Shown here: one piece after another, positions 38,416 through 46,365 of the stretch | Numbering within the stretch: the stretch's first letter is position 1 | Layout: each line of letters begins with the position of its first letter | Assembly (NCBI GenBank): GCA_017454765.1 | Contig: JAFTCJ010000027.1 | Location: 1 to 55,364 of the forward strand | Direction: 5' to 3' | From: Erysipelotrichaceae bacterium | GTDB lineage: Bacteria; Bacillota_I; Bacilli_A; Erysipelotrichales; Erysipelotrichaceae | DNA length: 55,364 nt | Translations under genes and position numbers: made by a program | The notes under the pieces: model-generated | Databases searched by the model: none | What the model was told of the DNA's origin: nothing | What the model saw: only the letters and a program-made list of their open reading frames with translations

Positions 38416-39572
38416 GATATACATATGAGAATGAAACCCTGACTGTTTATCTTGAGGGCAATTTCGATACCAACAACGCTGACGAGATCGGTGGCAAACT
38501 CCAGGAGATCCGCAGCGAACATCCGGAAGGAAAATTCGTGATCGATGCCGATCAGCTCAGCTATATTTCCAGTGCCGGTCTCAGACAGATCCTCCGCATC
38601 AGAAAAAAAGAAGCCGATTTCAGGATCATCAACTGTTCATCGGAAGTCTATGAGATCTTCCAGATGACCGGTTTTGCGGAGATGATGGATATCGAAAAGG
38701 GTTACCGCCATGTTTCGATCGAAGGCTGTGAAAAGATCGGTGAAGGTTCCAACGGTATCGTCTACCGCATCAATCCGGATACCATCATCAAGGTATATAA
38801 GAATTCAGATGCTCTGGATGACATCAAGAGGGAACGTGAGCTGGCAAAAACAGCTCTGGTCATGGGCATCAATACCGCGATCCCCTTTGACGTAGTCAGA
38901 GTCGGTGACAAATACGGTTCTGTCTTTGAACTGCTTTCCGCCAAATCCATCTCCAAACTGATCATAGAGAATCCCGACGACAGGGATCATTACATCCGTA
39001 TCTTTGCGGATATGCTGAAGGAGATCCATGCGACCAAGGCAAAAGAGGGTGTTCTGCCCGATGCCAAGCAGACGGTCGTGAAATGGGTCGAATGGCTTGA
39101 ACCCCATCTGCCCGAAGACACCTACAGGAAGCTGCATCAGATGGTCAGCGATATCCCCGAACATCACTATGTCTTACACGGTGATTATCATACCAACAAT
39201 GTCCATTACGCAGACAACGAAGCGATCCTGATCGATATGGATACGCTGGCGGAAGGTCATCCGATCATCGAGTTTGCCTCGATCTACATGGCTTACCGCG
39301 GATACGGCGAACTGGACCGCAGGGCTGTGGAAGACTTCCTGAAGATCGACTGGGATCTTGCCGGATACATCATGGATAAACTCTTTGAATTCTACTTTGA
39401 AGGAAAGGACAGGGCGTTCATCGATTCCGTTATGGACAAGGCGAAGGTCATCGGCTATACCAGAGGCTTACGCAGGACCATCAAGCGCAACCCCGATCAG
39501 AGCGATCTGATCGCATACTATAAGGAAAAACTGATCGAATACGTCAGCAAGACCGATACACTGACATACTGA
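38412..39572 (+). CDS. STAS domain fused to APH-like kinase
   Basis: This 386-residue fusion has a STAS domain with the phosphorylation motif YISSAGLRQI (serines 53-54) at residues 1-98. Residues 105-386 form an aminoglycoside-phosphotransferase-like kinase with nucleotide loop IGEGSNGIVYRI, catalytic HGDYHTNN near residue 255 and the metal Asp in LIDMDTLAEG near residue 274. Similar kinase domains are grouped as TIGR02172 and have no known substrate. The arrangement suggests that phosphorylation of the STAS part controls the kinase or its partners. It is read from a start overlapping the HD gene stop. Confidence 0.88.
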   Translation: MRYTYENETLTVYLEGNFDTNNADEIGGKLQEIRSEHPEGKFVIDADQLSYISSAGLRQILRIRKKEADFRIINCSSEVYEIFQMTGFAEMMDIEKGYRHVSIEGCEKIGEGSNGIVYRINPDTIIKVYKNSDALDDIKRERELAKTALVMGINTAIPFDVVRVGDKYGSVFELLSAKSISKLIIENPDDRDHYIRIFADMLKEIHATKAKEGVLPDAKQTVVKWVEWLEPHLPEDTYRKLHQMVSDIPEHHYVLHGDYHTNNVHYADNEAILIDMDTLAEGHPIIEFASIYMAYRGYGELDRRAVEDFLKIDWDLAGYIMDKLFEFYFEGKDRAFIDSVMDKAKVIGYTRGLRRTIKRNPDQSDLIAYYKEKLIEYVSKTDTLTY

Positions 39573-39577
39573 AAAAA

Positions 39578-40669
39578 ATGAGAATAGACAAACAAATCAC
39601 AGGAGAGCTGCTGACACTCACACCGTACGGACGCATCGATGCAGTCAGTGCCAAGGAATTTGAGGAGTGTCTGATGGCTGCCCTACAGGAAAGCGACAAC
39701 ATCATCATCGACCTGAAAGAGTGTGAATATATCTCCTCTTCGGGCCTGAGGGTTTTTCTTACGGCCAAGAAACAGCTGGGAGACCGCGGCGCTTTTTCGA
39801 TCGTCAACGCCTGCAGGGCCATCCTGGACGTGTTTGAAATGACGGGTTTCTGCGATATCTTCCATATCGAAAACAGCGAAGATAAATCGCAAGCTGACAT
39901 CAGGGTCATCTTCTTTGATATCGACGGCACCCTGCTGTCACACAGAACGGGAAAGGTCCCCGAAAGCACAAGAAGCGCTTTGAAGAAAGTGCAGGAAAAA
40001 GGGATCAAGATCGTCGTGGCGACCGGCAGAGACATCACCGAGCTCAAGAAGCTGCCGGTCATGGATCTGAACTTTGACGGCTATCTCACACTCAACGGCA
40101 ACATCTGTCTCGATAAAAACGAAAAGATGTTTGCGGGCAACGAGATCGATCCGGGTGAAGTCGAAGTCCTGGTCTCTATCTTCCAGGCAGGAAAGATCCC
40201 CTTCGTGCTGATCGGAGAAGAGAAGCGCTACATCAATTACGTCGATGAAGTGGTCATAAAGACCCAGCTGGCGACACACGGAACTGTCCCTGACATCGGC
40301 GAATACAAAGGCGAAAAGATCTATCAGTGCATCGCTTTTGTCGATGCGGAAACCAGAAAAAAACTGGAGGATATGCTGGACCATTGCCAGATCACCAGCT
40401 GGAACGAGACCGGTATCGATATCATCGCCAAGACCGGAGGCAAAGCGGCAGGTATCCAGAAGTTCCTGGATGAAGAGAAGATCTCCAGATCACAGACCAT
40501 GGCCTTCGGCGACGGTGAGAACGATCTGAGCATGCTGAAGTATGCCGGAACAGGCGTCGCCATGGGCAATTCCTGCCCAGTCCTGAAAATAAGCGCTGAC
40601 TATGTCACGGCCGACATCGATGATGACGGCATTGAAAAAGCGCTTCAGCATTTCCATCTGATCGACTGA
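39578..40669 (+). CDS. STAS domain fused to Cof-type HAD phosphatase
   Basis: This 363-residue fusion has a STAS domain with YISSSGLRVF (residues 51-60) at residues 1-100. The remainder is a HAD hydrolase of the Cof/YbiV group: nucleophile motif FFDIDGTLLS near residue 112, VVATGRDITEL, a large cap domain, and the final acidic motif FGDGENDLSML near residue 310. Cof-type enzymes dephosphorylate sugar phosphates, PLP or nucleotides. A STAS-regulated phosphatase beside a STAS-regulated kinase suggests opposed activities on one metabolite, which is inference. The gene begins five bases after the previous stop and has no clear ribosome site. Confidence 0.88.
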   Translation: MRIDKQITGELLTLTPYGRIDAVSAKEFEECLMAALQESDNIIIDLKECEYISSSGLRVFLTAKKQLGDRGAFSIVNACRAILDVFEMTGFCDIFHIENSEDKSQADIRVIFFDIDGTLLSHRTGKVPESTRSALKKVQEKGIKIVVATGRDITELKKLPVMDLNFDGYLTLNGNICLDKNEKMFAGNEIDPGEVEVLVSIFQAGKIPFVLIGEEKRYINYVDEVVIKTQLATHGTVPDIGEYKGEKIYQCIAFVDAETRKKLEDMLDHCQITSWNETGIDIIAKTGGKAAGIQKFLDEEKISRSQTMAFGDGENDLSMLKYAGTGVAMGNSCPVLKISADYVTADIDDDGIEKALQHFHLID

Positions 40670-40681
40670 GGTGATGATTCG

Positions 40682-41098
40682 ATGAAGTATATCGGACTGG
40701 ATCTGGGAAGCGTGACCTGCGGTGTCTCAAGATCGGAGACCGGCCTTCTGGCACAGCCGGTCAGAACGATACGTTTTGCGAGAGACGACTACGACGATGC
40801 GATCGACAGGATCCTGGAACTGTTTGAAGAAGAAAAACCGGATCTCGTCGTCATGGGTTATCCCCTGCTGGAAAACGATGACGAAGGACCCAGAGCCGCT
40901 CTGTCAAGAGAAGTGGCCGAGATTCTGGAACAGGAATCAGGCATCAGAGTCGTTCTGCAGGATGAAAGGAATACTACCAAGGATTCCGAAGACTTCCTGA
41001 TACAGGCCAATGTCTCCCGCAAGAAGCGCAAAAAGGTCATTGATCAGCAGGCAGCCGTCAGGATCTTACAGTATTATCTGGATGCAAACAAAGAATAA
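40682..41098 (+). CDS. ruvX: YqgF/RuvX family nuclease
   Basis: This 138-residue RNase H-fold protein is of the YqgF family, implicated in pre-16S rRNA processing and named as a Holliday junction resolvase. It starts MKYIGLDLGSVTCGVSRSET with the first catalytic Asp. LVVMGYPLLENDDEGPRA is a variant of the usual GLP loop, and VLQDERNTT carries the Asp-Glu pair. The final helix has IDQQAAVRILQYYL with the last acid. It is the last gene of the STAS operon, 13 bases downstream, and ends at a terminator. Confidence 0.9.
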   Translation: MKYIGLDLGSVTCGVSRSETGLLAQPVRTIRFARDDYDDAIDRILELFEEEKPDLVVMGYPLLENDDEGPRAALSREVAEILEQESGIRVVLQDERNTTKDSEDFLIQANVSRKKRKKVIDQQAAVRILQYYLDANKE

Positions 41099-41100
41099 AG

Positions 41101-41127
41101 AAAACGACAGGCAACTGTCGTTTTATG
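41101..41127. terminator. Two-way terminator
   Basis: AAACGACAG and CTGTCGTTT form a 9-bp stem with a GCAA loop, between the STAS operon and the converging adenosine deaminase operon. Confidence 0.85.
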
Positions 41128-41653
41128 ATCGGTAAGAAGCGATGTTTTCTTCATTCACCTGGATAAGATCCGCTTTCCAGTCTTTCAGGTCGTTTACCTC
41201 GCCCAATATCGTCTTGACGATATCCATGATCGGCATATCCGTCTCGTAGTTTTCGCTTAATATGCTCAGCAGGGAAGGAACGGTCTTGAGCAGATTCTTT
41301 CCGCCCAGGGCTTTTCCGATGGCTTCGACGATGTCATCCAGGCGTTTTTCACGGAAAAGCAGAAGTGTCTGTTTTCCGTCAGTTGTTCTGCCGTCGATGA
41401 CGATGCCTCCCAGCTGATCGACCAGCCTGATCAGAAGATCGCTTTTCACTTTCAGATGATAATCGGGAACTGTTTTGAAGAGCTGTTTCAGCTTTGAATC
41501 GCTGTCTTCTGTATCCGGATCCATCAGGCTGTGAGAAATCTCATAGAGGTCTGCATGATTGGCGATTGTGTCGACTCTCACAAAGAGATGATCTTTGCTG
41601 TTGTTGTTTTCCGTGTCGATGAGGACACAGTGTATCGTAAACTGTTTCTTCAT
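41123..41653 (-). CDS. Minimal LCP-like protein without membrane anchor
   Basis: This protein of about 176 residues resembles the middle of a LytR-CpsA-Psr domain: FKTVPDYHLKVKSDLLIRLV, DQLGGIVID, and the final LLKTVPSLLSILSENYETDM with MDIVKTIL. Full LCP proteins attach polymers to the cell wall outside the membrane, after an N-terminal membrane helix. Here there is no signal or helix, and I cannot find the conserved Arg-rich pyrophosphate site. It is probably cytoplasmic and non-catalytic, or an unrelated protein with a similar core. The ATG at 41653 follows the adenosine deaminase stop by one base. An in-frame GTG nine bases earlier is possible. Confidence 0.55.
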   Translation of the reverse strand: MKKQFTIHCVLIDTENNNSKDHLFVRVDTIANHADLYEISHSLMDPDTEDSDSKLKQLFKTVPDYHLKVKSDLLIRLVDQLGGIVIDGRTTDGKQTLLLFREKRLDDIVEAIGKALGGKNLLKTVPSLLSILSENYETDMPIMDIVKTILGEVNDLKDWKADLIQVNEENIASYRS

Positions 41654-41654
41654 T

Positions 41655-42665
41655 TTACGCACAGTTCTTCAGAGCTTCGGTGAGCTCGGCAATGATCCTT
41701 TCCCTTCCTTCACAGAAGGAGCTTCTGGCGGAATAGAGATTGGACAGGATGAATTCTCTTTCAGTGAAACCGAAGGTCTTTGCGATCAGATCGTATTCCG
41801 ATTTCAAAGTGATGCCCATCAATCCCGGATCGTCGGTATTGATGTTGATCATGACGCCTTTGTCCCAGAGTTTTCTGATCGGATGTTCCTCGATCGAAGG
41901 AACACAGCGGGAAAAGTAATTGGATGTGACGGAGACTTCGATCACGAAATTGTTTCTGATCAGTTCATTGACGACATTTTCATCTTCGATCGCATGGATG
42001 CCGTGGCCGATCCTACCGCCTTTCTGCATGATCGCAAACATGACGTTGGAAGGCCCGCCTGATTCGCCCGCATGGATCGTGTAATTGACACCCAGTTTTC
42101 TGGCGTGATCGAACATCGGCGCATAGCTTTCGATCGGTGTTGCCGTCTCATCTCCGGCCAGGTCGATACCGACGACACCCTGATCCTTGTATTTTGCAGC
42201 CAGTTCGACTGTCTTCAGGTTGTTTTCCATCGTTCCCAGATTGAGTCCGAGATTCATCATGCAAAGAAGGAAGCCGCAGACAAGATCCGGATAAACTTCC
42301 AGAGCTCTCTTTCTGCCTCTTAAGACCGCTTCGACCGCTTCCTCCATGGAAAGGTTCTCATTGAGGTGGGACTGCGGTGAGAAGCGCAGTTCAACGAGTT
42401 TCGAACCGGATTCATACATATCCTTGAGCAGTTCAAAGGACAGTTCCTCCAGGCGTTCCCTGCACTGAAGGATGCCTGTCAGCAAAGCAAATTCTCCCAT
42501 GCAGTCGGATAAAGACATGGTGGAATTCATGACGTGATCTCTGATCCACTGTTCATCGCTGACGCCTTCCGGGACAAGGCCGTCCTCCCGGCAGCATTTC
42601 ACAAAAAGTCTGTAGGGGATCGCTCCGTCCATGTGGCAGTGCAGTTCAACTTTAGGATATGTCAT
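41655..42665 (-). CDS. add: Adenosine deaminase
   Basis: This 336-residue zinc enzyme converts adenosine or deoxyadenosine to inosine. The metal motif VELHCHMDGAI is at the N-terminus, HAGESGGPSN carries the catalytic His-Glu region, and ININTDDPGLMG near the end carries the Asp pair. A near relative, adenine deaminase, cannot be excluded. The ATG at 42665 has GGAGG nine bases upstream. The LCP-like gene follows directly. Confidence 0.92.
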   Translation of the reverse strand: MTYPKVELHCHMDGAIPYRLFVKCCREDGLVPEGVSDEQWIRDHVMNSTMSLSDCMGEFALLTGILQCRERLEELSFELLKDMYESGSKLVELRFSPQSHLNENLSMEEAVEAVLRGRKRALEVYPDLVCGFLLCMMNLGLNLGTMENNLKTVELAAKYKDQGVVGIDLAGDETATPIESYAPMFDHARKLGVNYTIHAGESGGPSNVMFAIMQKGGRIGHGIHAIEDENVVNELIRNNFVIEVSVTSNYFSRCVPSIEEHPIRKLWDKGVMININTDDPGLMGITLKSEYDLIAKTFGFTEREFILSNLYSARSSFCEGRERIIAELTEALKNCA

Positions 42666-42695
42666 CGTGATACCTCCGTTTTTCTTCATTATAAA

Positions 42696-42723
42696 TGAAA
42701 AACAGCCTTTGCAGGCTGTTTTC
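42696..42723 (-). terminator. Terminator after the DUF4342 gene
   Basis: AAAACAGCCT and AGGCTGTTTT form a 10-bp stem with a TTGC loop. Confidence 0.82.
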
Positions 42724-42731
42724 AATGAAGT

Positions 42732-43154
42732 CTAGAGAACGATTTCCGTTCCGTCGGCCTTGACGACCACAAACTGATAGTTCAGACCGTATTTGGCGAT
42801 TAAGGATGAGATCGCCACCAGCGGTGCGTTGACCAGAAGCGCAAATGATCCGATCGCTGCGCCGACATTGACGGACACAGAAGTGATCTTTTTTCCTTTC
42901 GGATCGCGGATCTCGATCTTGTTGACATTGCCTTCCCTGATCAGATCCTTGATCGTTTCGATGATGGAATCAGCGGTTCTGTCCTGATCGCCTAATCCCT
43001 TGAAGAATGAGCCGAATGAACGGTCTTTGTTTTCCAGATAGATGATCGCATCGACAACATCGCCTTCGCTGGCTTCGAGAGCTTCTTTTGCCTCTTTGTA
43101 GCTGCAGTTTGTTCTTTCGATGACCTGATCAACATCATTAATCGTAAAATTCAT
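42732..43154 (-). CDS. DUF4342 protein with UBA-like domain
   Basis: This 140-residue protein has two parts. Residues 1-45 form a UBA/TS-N-like helical domain (INDVDQVIERTNCSYKEAKE, LEASEGDVVDAIIYLE). The rest is DUF4342 (IRDPKGKKITSVSVNVGAAIGSFALLVNAPLVAISSLIAK), which ends in a hydrophobic stretch that may touch the membrane. Function is unknown. AGGAGG precedes the ATG. It is a single gene with a perfect-looking promoter. Confidence 0.85.
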   Translation of the reverse strand: MNFTINDVDQVIERTNCSYKEAKEALEASEGDVVDAIIYLENKDRSFGSFFKGLGDQDRTADSIIETIKDLIREGNVNKIEIRDPKGKKITSVSVNVGAAIGSFALLVNAPLVAISSLIAKYGLNYQFVVVKADGTEIVL

Positions 43155-43181
43155 TTATTGAACCTCCTTTATGGTAATTTG

Positions 43182-43210
43182 ATTGTATCATAGGTTCATA
43201 TGACTGTCAA
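43182..43210 (-). promoter_or_regulatory. Promoter of the DUF4342 gene
   Basis: On the minus strand TTGACA, a 17-base spacer and TACAAT match the sigma-A consensus almost perfectly. Confidence 0.78.
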
Positions 43211-43257
43211 GTATTTTTGTGAATCTTTTTTTCTGGTGAGGAAAGATGTTTCTGGAA

Positions 43258-43266
43258 TGTTAAAAT
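43258..43266 (+). promoter_or_regulatory. Extended -10 promoter of the GH2 gene
   Basis: TG-T-TAAAAT (43258-43266) lies 28 bases before the ATG. No clear -35 is seen. Confidence 0.5.
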
Positions 43267-43293
43267 GAAGAGGAAGTGACAGGAGAGAATCAT

Positions 43294-45621
43294 ATGATCA
43301 GTATCAATAACGGATGGAAATTCACTGAAACATGGAGCGAGGCTTTTTTAAAGGGAAATAATGACAACGTGAGCGAAATCCGCATCCCTCACACTGTCAG
43401 GCAACTGCCTTTGCATTATATCGATCACAACGATTATCAGATGATCGCCGGCTACAGGAAAAAGCTGACGATCCCGAAGGAAGCGAAGGACAGAAGAGTG
43501 TTCCTGCAGTTTGACGGAGCCGGCCATATCGCGACAGTCTATGTCGATCGGAAAGAATTGTACACACATAAGGGAGGCTATACGGCTTTCCGGGTGGAGA
43601 TCACGGATCATGTGAAGCCGGGAAAGGAATGTGAGATCGCAGTGAAACTGGATTCCACGGAAAACAAAGCAGTTCCGCCTTTCGGTTATGTGATCGACTA
43701 TCTGACTTACGGAGGAATTTACCGTCCTGTATGGCTGGATATTGAGGAAACAGAATATATCAGAGATATTTTCGTCACGACGCCTTCGCTGAGTGAAGTA
43801 CGCGTCATAACAGAGATCGACGGAAATCCAGATCAGGAAAAAACGATACGGATCAGGCAGCTTAACGGTGATCTGATCTGTGAAAAGAAGACCAGAGAAA
43901 ACGACATCACTTTTACAGTTGACGATGTAAAGCCGTGGGATATCGATCATCCGGATCTCTATCTTTGTGAAGTGTCTCTGGACAACGGCGCAAAGAAGGA
44001 AACGCGGTTCGGCTTCCGTACTGTTTCTTTCCGGGCTGACGGATTCTATCTCAACGGCAGACGCATCGTCATGAGAGGACTCAACCGCCATCAGTGTTAT
44101 CCCTACGTCGGCTATGCGGTAGCGGACTCCCTGCAGAGGGAGGATGCCAGGATACTGAAGGAGGAACTCTGCTGCAATGCAGTGAGGACTTCCCACTATC
44201 CGCAATCACAGGCTTTCATCGATGCCTGTGACGAACTGGGCCTGCTGGTATTCACGGAGATCCCCGGCTGGCAGCATCTGGGTGACGAGGCGTGGAAGGA
44301 AGCTGCCTGTGAGAACGTGAAGGAAATGGTCCTGCAGTACCGCAATCATCCTTCGATCGTCTTATGGGGCGTCAGGATCAACGAGAGCCAGGACGATGAT
44401 GAATTCTACACGAAGACCAATCAGATCGCCCATGAACTTGATTTCTCCAGACCCACTTCCGGTGTGCGCTATCTGACCAAGTCGCATCTTCTGGAAGATG
44501 TCTATGCCTTCAATGATTTCTCGCACAAGGGCGACAACGCACCGGTCAGAAAGAAGAAAGACGTCACGACGGATATTCAGAAGGCTTTCCTGATCTCGGA
44601 AGCCAACGGTCACATGTTTCCGACGAAAGCCTTCGATCACTGGTCAAAGAGGGAGGAACATGCCCTGAGACACGCCAGGGTCATGAACGGCGCTTTAGGC
44701 AGCGGGGAACACGCGGCCGTCTTCCAGTGGTGCATGTTCGACTATGCGACCCATAAGGATTTCGGCAGCGGAGACAGAGTCTGTTACCACGGTGTGATGG
44801 ACGGCTTCCGCAATCCCAAGACAGCAGCTTATGTCTATGCATCCCAGGGAGACGATATACCGGTGCTGGAGGTATCGACGACGATGGATATCGGCGATTA
44901 TCCCGAAGGAAGCATCAAGGATTTCTATGTGTTCACCAATGCCGACAGCGTCAGGTTATATAAAAACAATGTCTTTGTGAAAGAATTCAAAGACAGCGAA
45001 TTCAAGGCACTGAAACACGGCCCGCTGAAGATCGATGACACGATCGGTGAACTGATCAGGACCAACGAGGGTTTTGATGATGCCAAGGCAAAGTCGGTCC
45101 ACGACTCCCTGCTGGCGATGGCGAAATACGGCGCCTTCACTTTGCCGCCGATTGAAAAGGTCAAAGCCGGCTGGTGTATGCTGAGACATAAGATCTCCTA
45201 TCAGGAAGCCAACGATCTTTACGGAAAGTATGTCGGCAACTGGGGCGGAGAGTCCATCTCCTGGCGTTTTGATGCGATCAAAGACAACGAAGTCGTCTCC
45301 AGCAGGACCCTGAAGCCCAGTTGCGATCTGCGTTTTGAAGTGAGAGTCTCCTCTAATGAATTGAAGGAAGGCGACAGCTACGACATGGCGGCCGTCAGGA
45401 TCCGTATCCTGGATGAAAACGGCAACATCGCTCCATACGCCCAGCTGCCGGTCTTCTTTAAAACAGAAGGAGAGATACAGCTTGTCGGACCCTCTGTCTG
45501 TACAGCGGAAGGCGGCATGTGCGGAACCTATGTCAGAACAACGGGGAAGAAAGGCAAAGGGAAGCTGACGATCGAAGCGGAAGGCCTGAAGGAAGAGGAA
45601 GTCAGATTTACGATTCAATGA
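43294..45621 (+). CDS. Glycoside hydrolase family 2 (beta-galactosidase-like)
   Basis: This 775-residue family GH2 enzyme has an N-terminal jelly roll with GAGHIATVYVDRKELYTHKGGY, an Ig-like domain, then the TIM barrel. The barrel carries GLNRHQCYPYVGYA, the acid/base Glu in WGVRINESQ near residue 364 and the nucleophile Glu in LISEANGH near residue 436. C-terminal beta domains complete the chain. The likely substrate is a beta-galactoside or beta-glucuronide, but neither can be chosen by eye. No signal peptide is present, so it acts in the cytoplasm. AGGAGA precedes the ATG at 43294. No transporter or sugar regulator adjoins it. Confidence 0.9.
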   Translation: MISINNGWKFTETWSEAFLKGNNDNVSEIRIPHTVRQLPLHYIDHNDYQMIAGYRKKLTIPKEAKDRRVFLQFDGAGHIATVYVDRKELYTHKGGYTAFRVEITDHVKPGKECEIAVKLDSTENKAVPPFGYVIDYLTYGGIYRPVWLDIEETEYIRDIFVTTPSLSEVRVITEIDGNPDQEKTIRIRQLNGDLICEKKTRENDITFTVDDVKPWDIDHPDLYLCEVSLDNGAKKETRFGFRTVSFRADGFYLNGRRIVMRGLNRHQCYPYVGYAVADSLQREDARILKEELCCNAVRTSHYPQSQAFIDACDELGLLVFTEIPGWQHLGDEAWKEAACENVKEMVLQYRNHPSIVLWGVRINESQDDDEFYTKTNQIAHELDFSRPTSGVRYLTKSHLLEDVYAFNDFSHKGDNAPVRKKKDVTTDIQKAFLISEANGHMFPTKAFDHWSKREEHALRHARVMNGALGSGEHAAVFQWCMFDYATHKDFGSGDRVCYHGVMDGFRNPKTAAYVYASQGDDIPVLEVSTTMDIGDYPEGSIKDFYVFTNADSVRLYKNNVFVKEFKDSEFKALKHGPLKIDDTIGELIRTNEGFDDAKAKSVHDSLLAMAKYGAFTLPPIEKVKAGWCMLRHKISYQEANDLYGKYVGNWGGESISWRFDAIKDNEVVSSRTLKPSCDLRFEVRVSSNELKEGDSYDMAAVRIRILDENGNIAPYAQLPVFFKTEGEIQLVGPSVCTAEGGMCGTYVRTTGKKGKGKLTIEAEGLKEEEVRFTIQ

Positions 45622-45645
45622 AGACGGTGAAAGCCGTCTTTCTTT
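45621..45645 (+). terminator. Terminator after the GH2 gene
   Basis: AAGACGG and CCGTCTT form a 7-bp stem followed by TCTTTC, overlapping the GH2 stop. Confidence 0.72.
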
Positions 45646-45650
45646 CGTTA

Positions 45651-45656
45651 TATAAT
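45651..45656 (+). promoter_or_regulatory. -10 box of the ABC exporter operon
   Basis: TATAAT lies ten bases before the ATG at 45667. The leader would be about four bases with no ribosome site. Confidence 0.45.
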
Positions 45657-45666
45657 GATAGTGCCT

Positions 45667-46365
45667 ATGAGTTTCATTTCATTTAAAGATGTATCCAAGA
45701 TCTATCAGATGGGAGAGGTACAGATCAAGGCGCTGGACAGCGTTTCCTTTGATATTGAAAAAGGCGAATTCGTCGTCGTACTGGGCGAAAGCGGTGCCGG
45801 AAAGACGACGATCCTGAATATCCTGGGCGGCATGGATACGGCTACGAACGGTTCCGTATTCTTTGACGGCAAGGATATCGCCGGTTTCAACAAGAAGGAG
45901 CTGTGCGACTACCGGCGTTATGACATCGGCTTCGTCTTCCAGTTCTACAATCTGGTGCAGAACCTGACAGCCAAGGAAAACGTCGAACTGGCACTGCAGA
46001 TCTGCAGGGATCCCCTGGATCCGGTCTTTGTGCTGAAGATGGTGGGACTGGAGGAAAGGATGAACAACTTCCCTTCACAGCTTTCCGGCGGCGAACAGCA
46101 GAGAGTCGCCATCGCCAGAGCGGTGGCCAAAAACCCCAAGCTTCTGCTTTGTGATGAGCCGACAGGCGCTCTGGACTATATCACCGGAAAACAGGTGCTC
46201 AAGGTCCTGCAGGACATGTGCTACAAAAACGGCATCACTGTCGTCATGATCACACACAACCAGGCACTGGCGCAGATGGCACAGAAGATCATCAGGGTGA
46301 AATCGGGAAAGATCGTTGATGTCAGAATGAATCAGCCTGTGGATATCGAGGAAATCGAATACTGA
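45667..46365 (+). CDS. ABC transporter ATPase, MacB/LolD type
   Basis: This 232-residue ATPase is of the MacB/LolD/FtsE-like group. Walker A is GESGAGKTT, the Q-loop [18 protein letters not shown], the signature [13 protein letters not shown] and Walker [13 protein letters not shown], all intact. It should drive the FtsX-like permease encoded next, whose ATG overlaps this stop by one base (TGATG). An in-frame ATG at 45655 overlaps the -10 box, so the ATG at 45667 was chosen. Targets of such pairs include lipoproteins, peptides and antimicrobials. Confidence 0.92.
   Translation: MSFISFKDVSKIYQMGEVQIKALDSVSFDIEKGEFVVVLGESGAGKTTILNILGGMDTATNGSVFFDGKDIAGFNKKELCDYRRYDIGFVFQFYNLVQNLTAKENVELALQICRDPLDPVFVLKMVGLEERMNNFPSQLSGGEQQRVAIARAVAKNPKLLLCDEPTGALDYITGKQVLKVLQDMCYKNGITVVMITHNQALAQMAQKIIRVKSGKIVDVRMNQPVDIEEIEY

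Noticed and set aside
43348..44205. 285-codon open frame opposite the GH2 gene
   Set aside because: No recognisable motif. The plus-strand GH2 catalytic residues explain the region.
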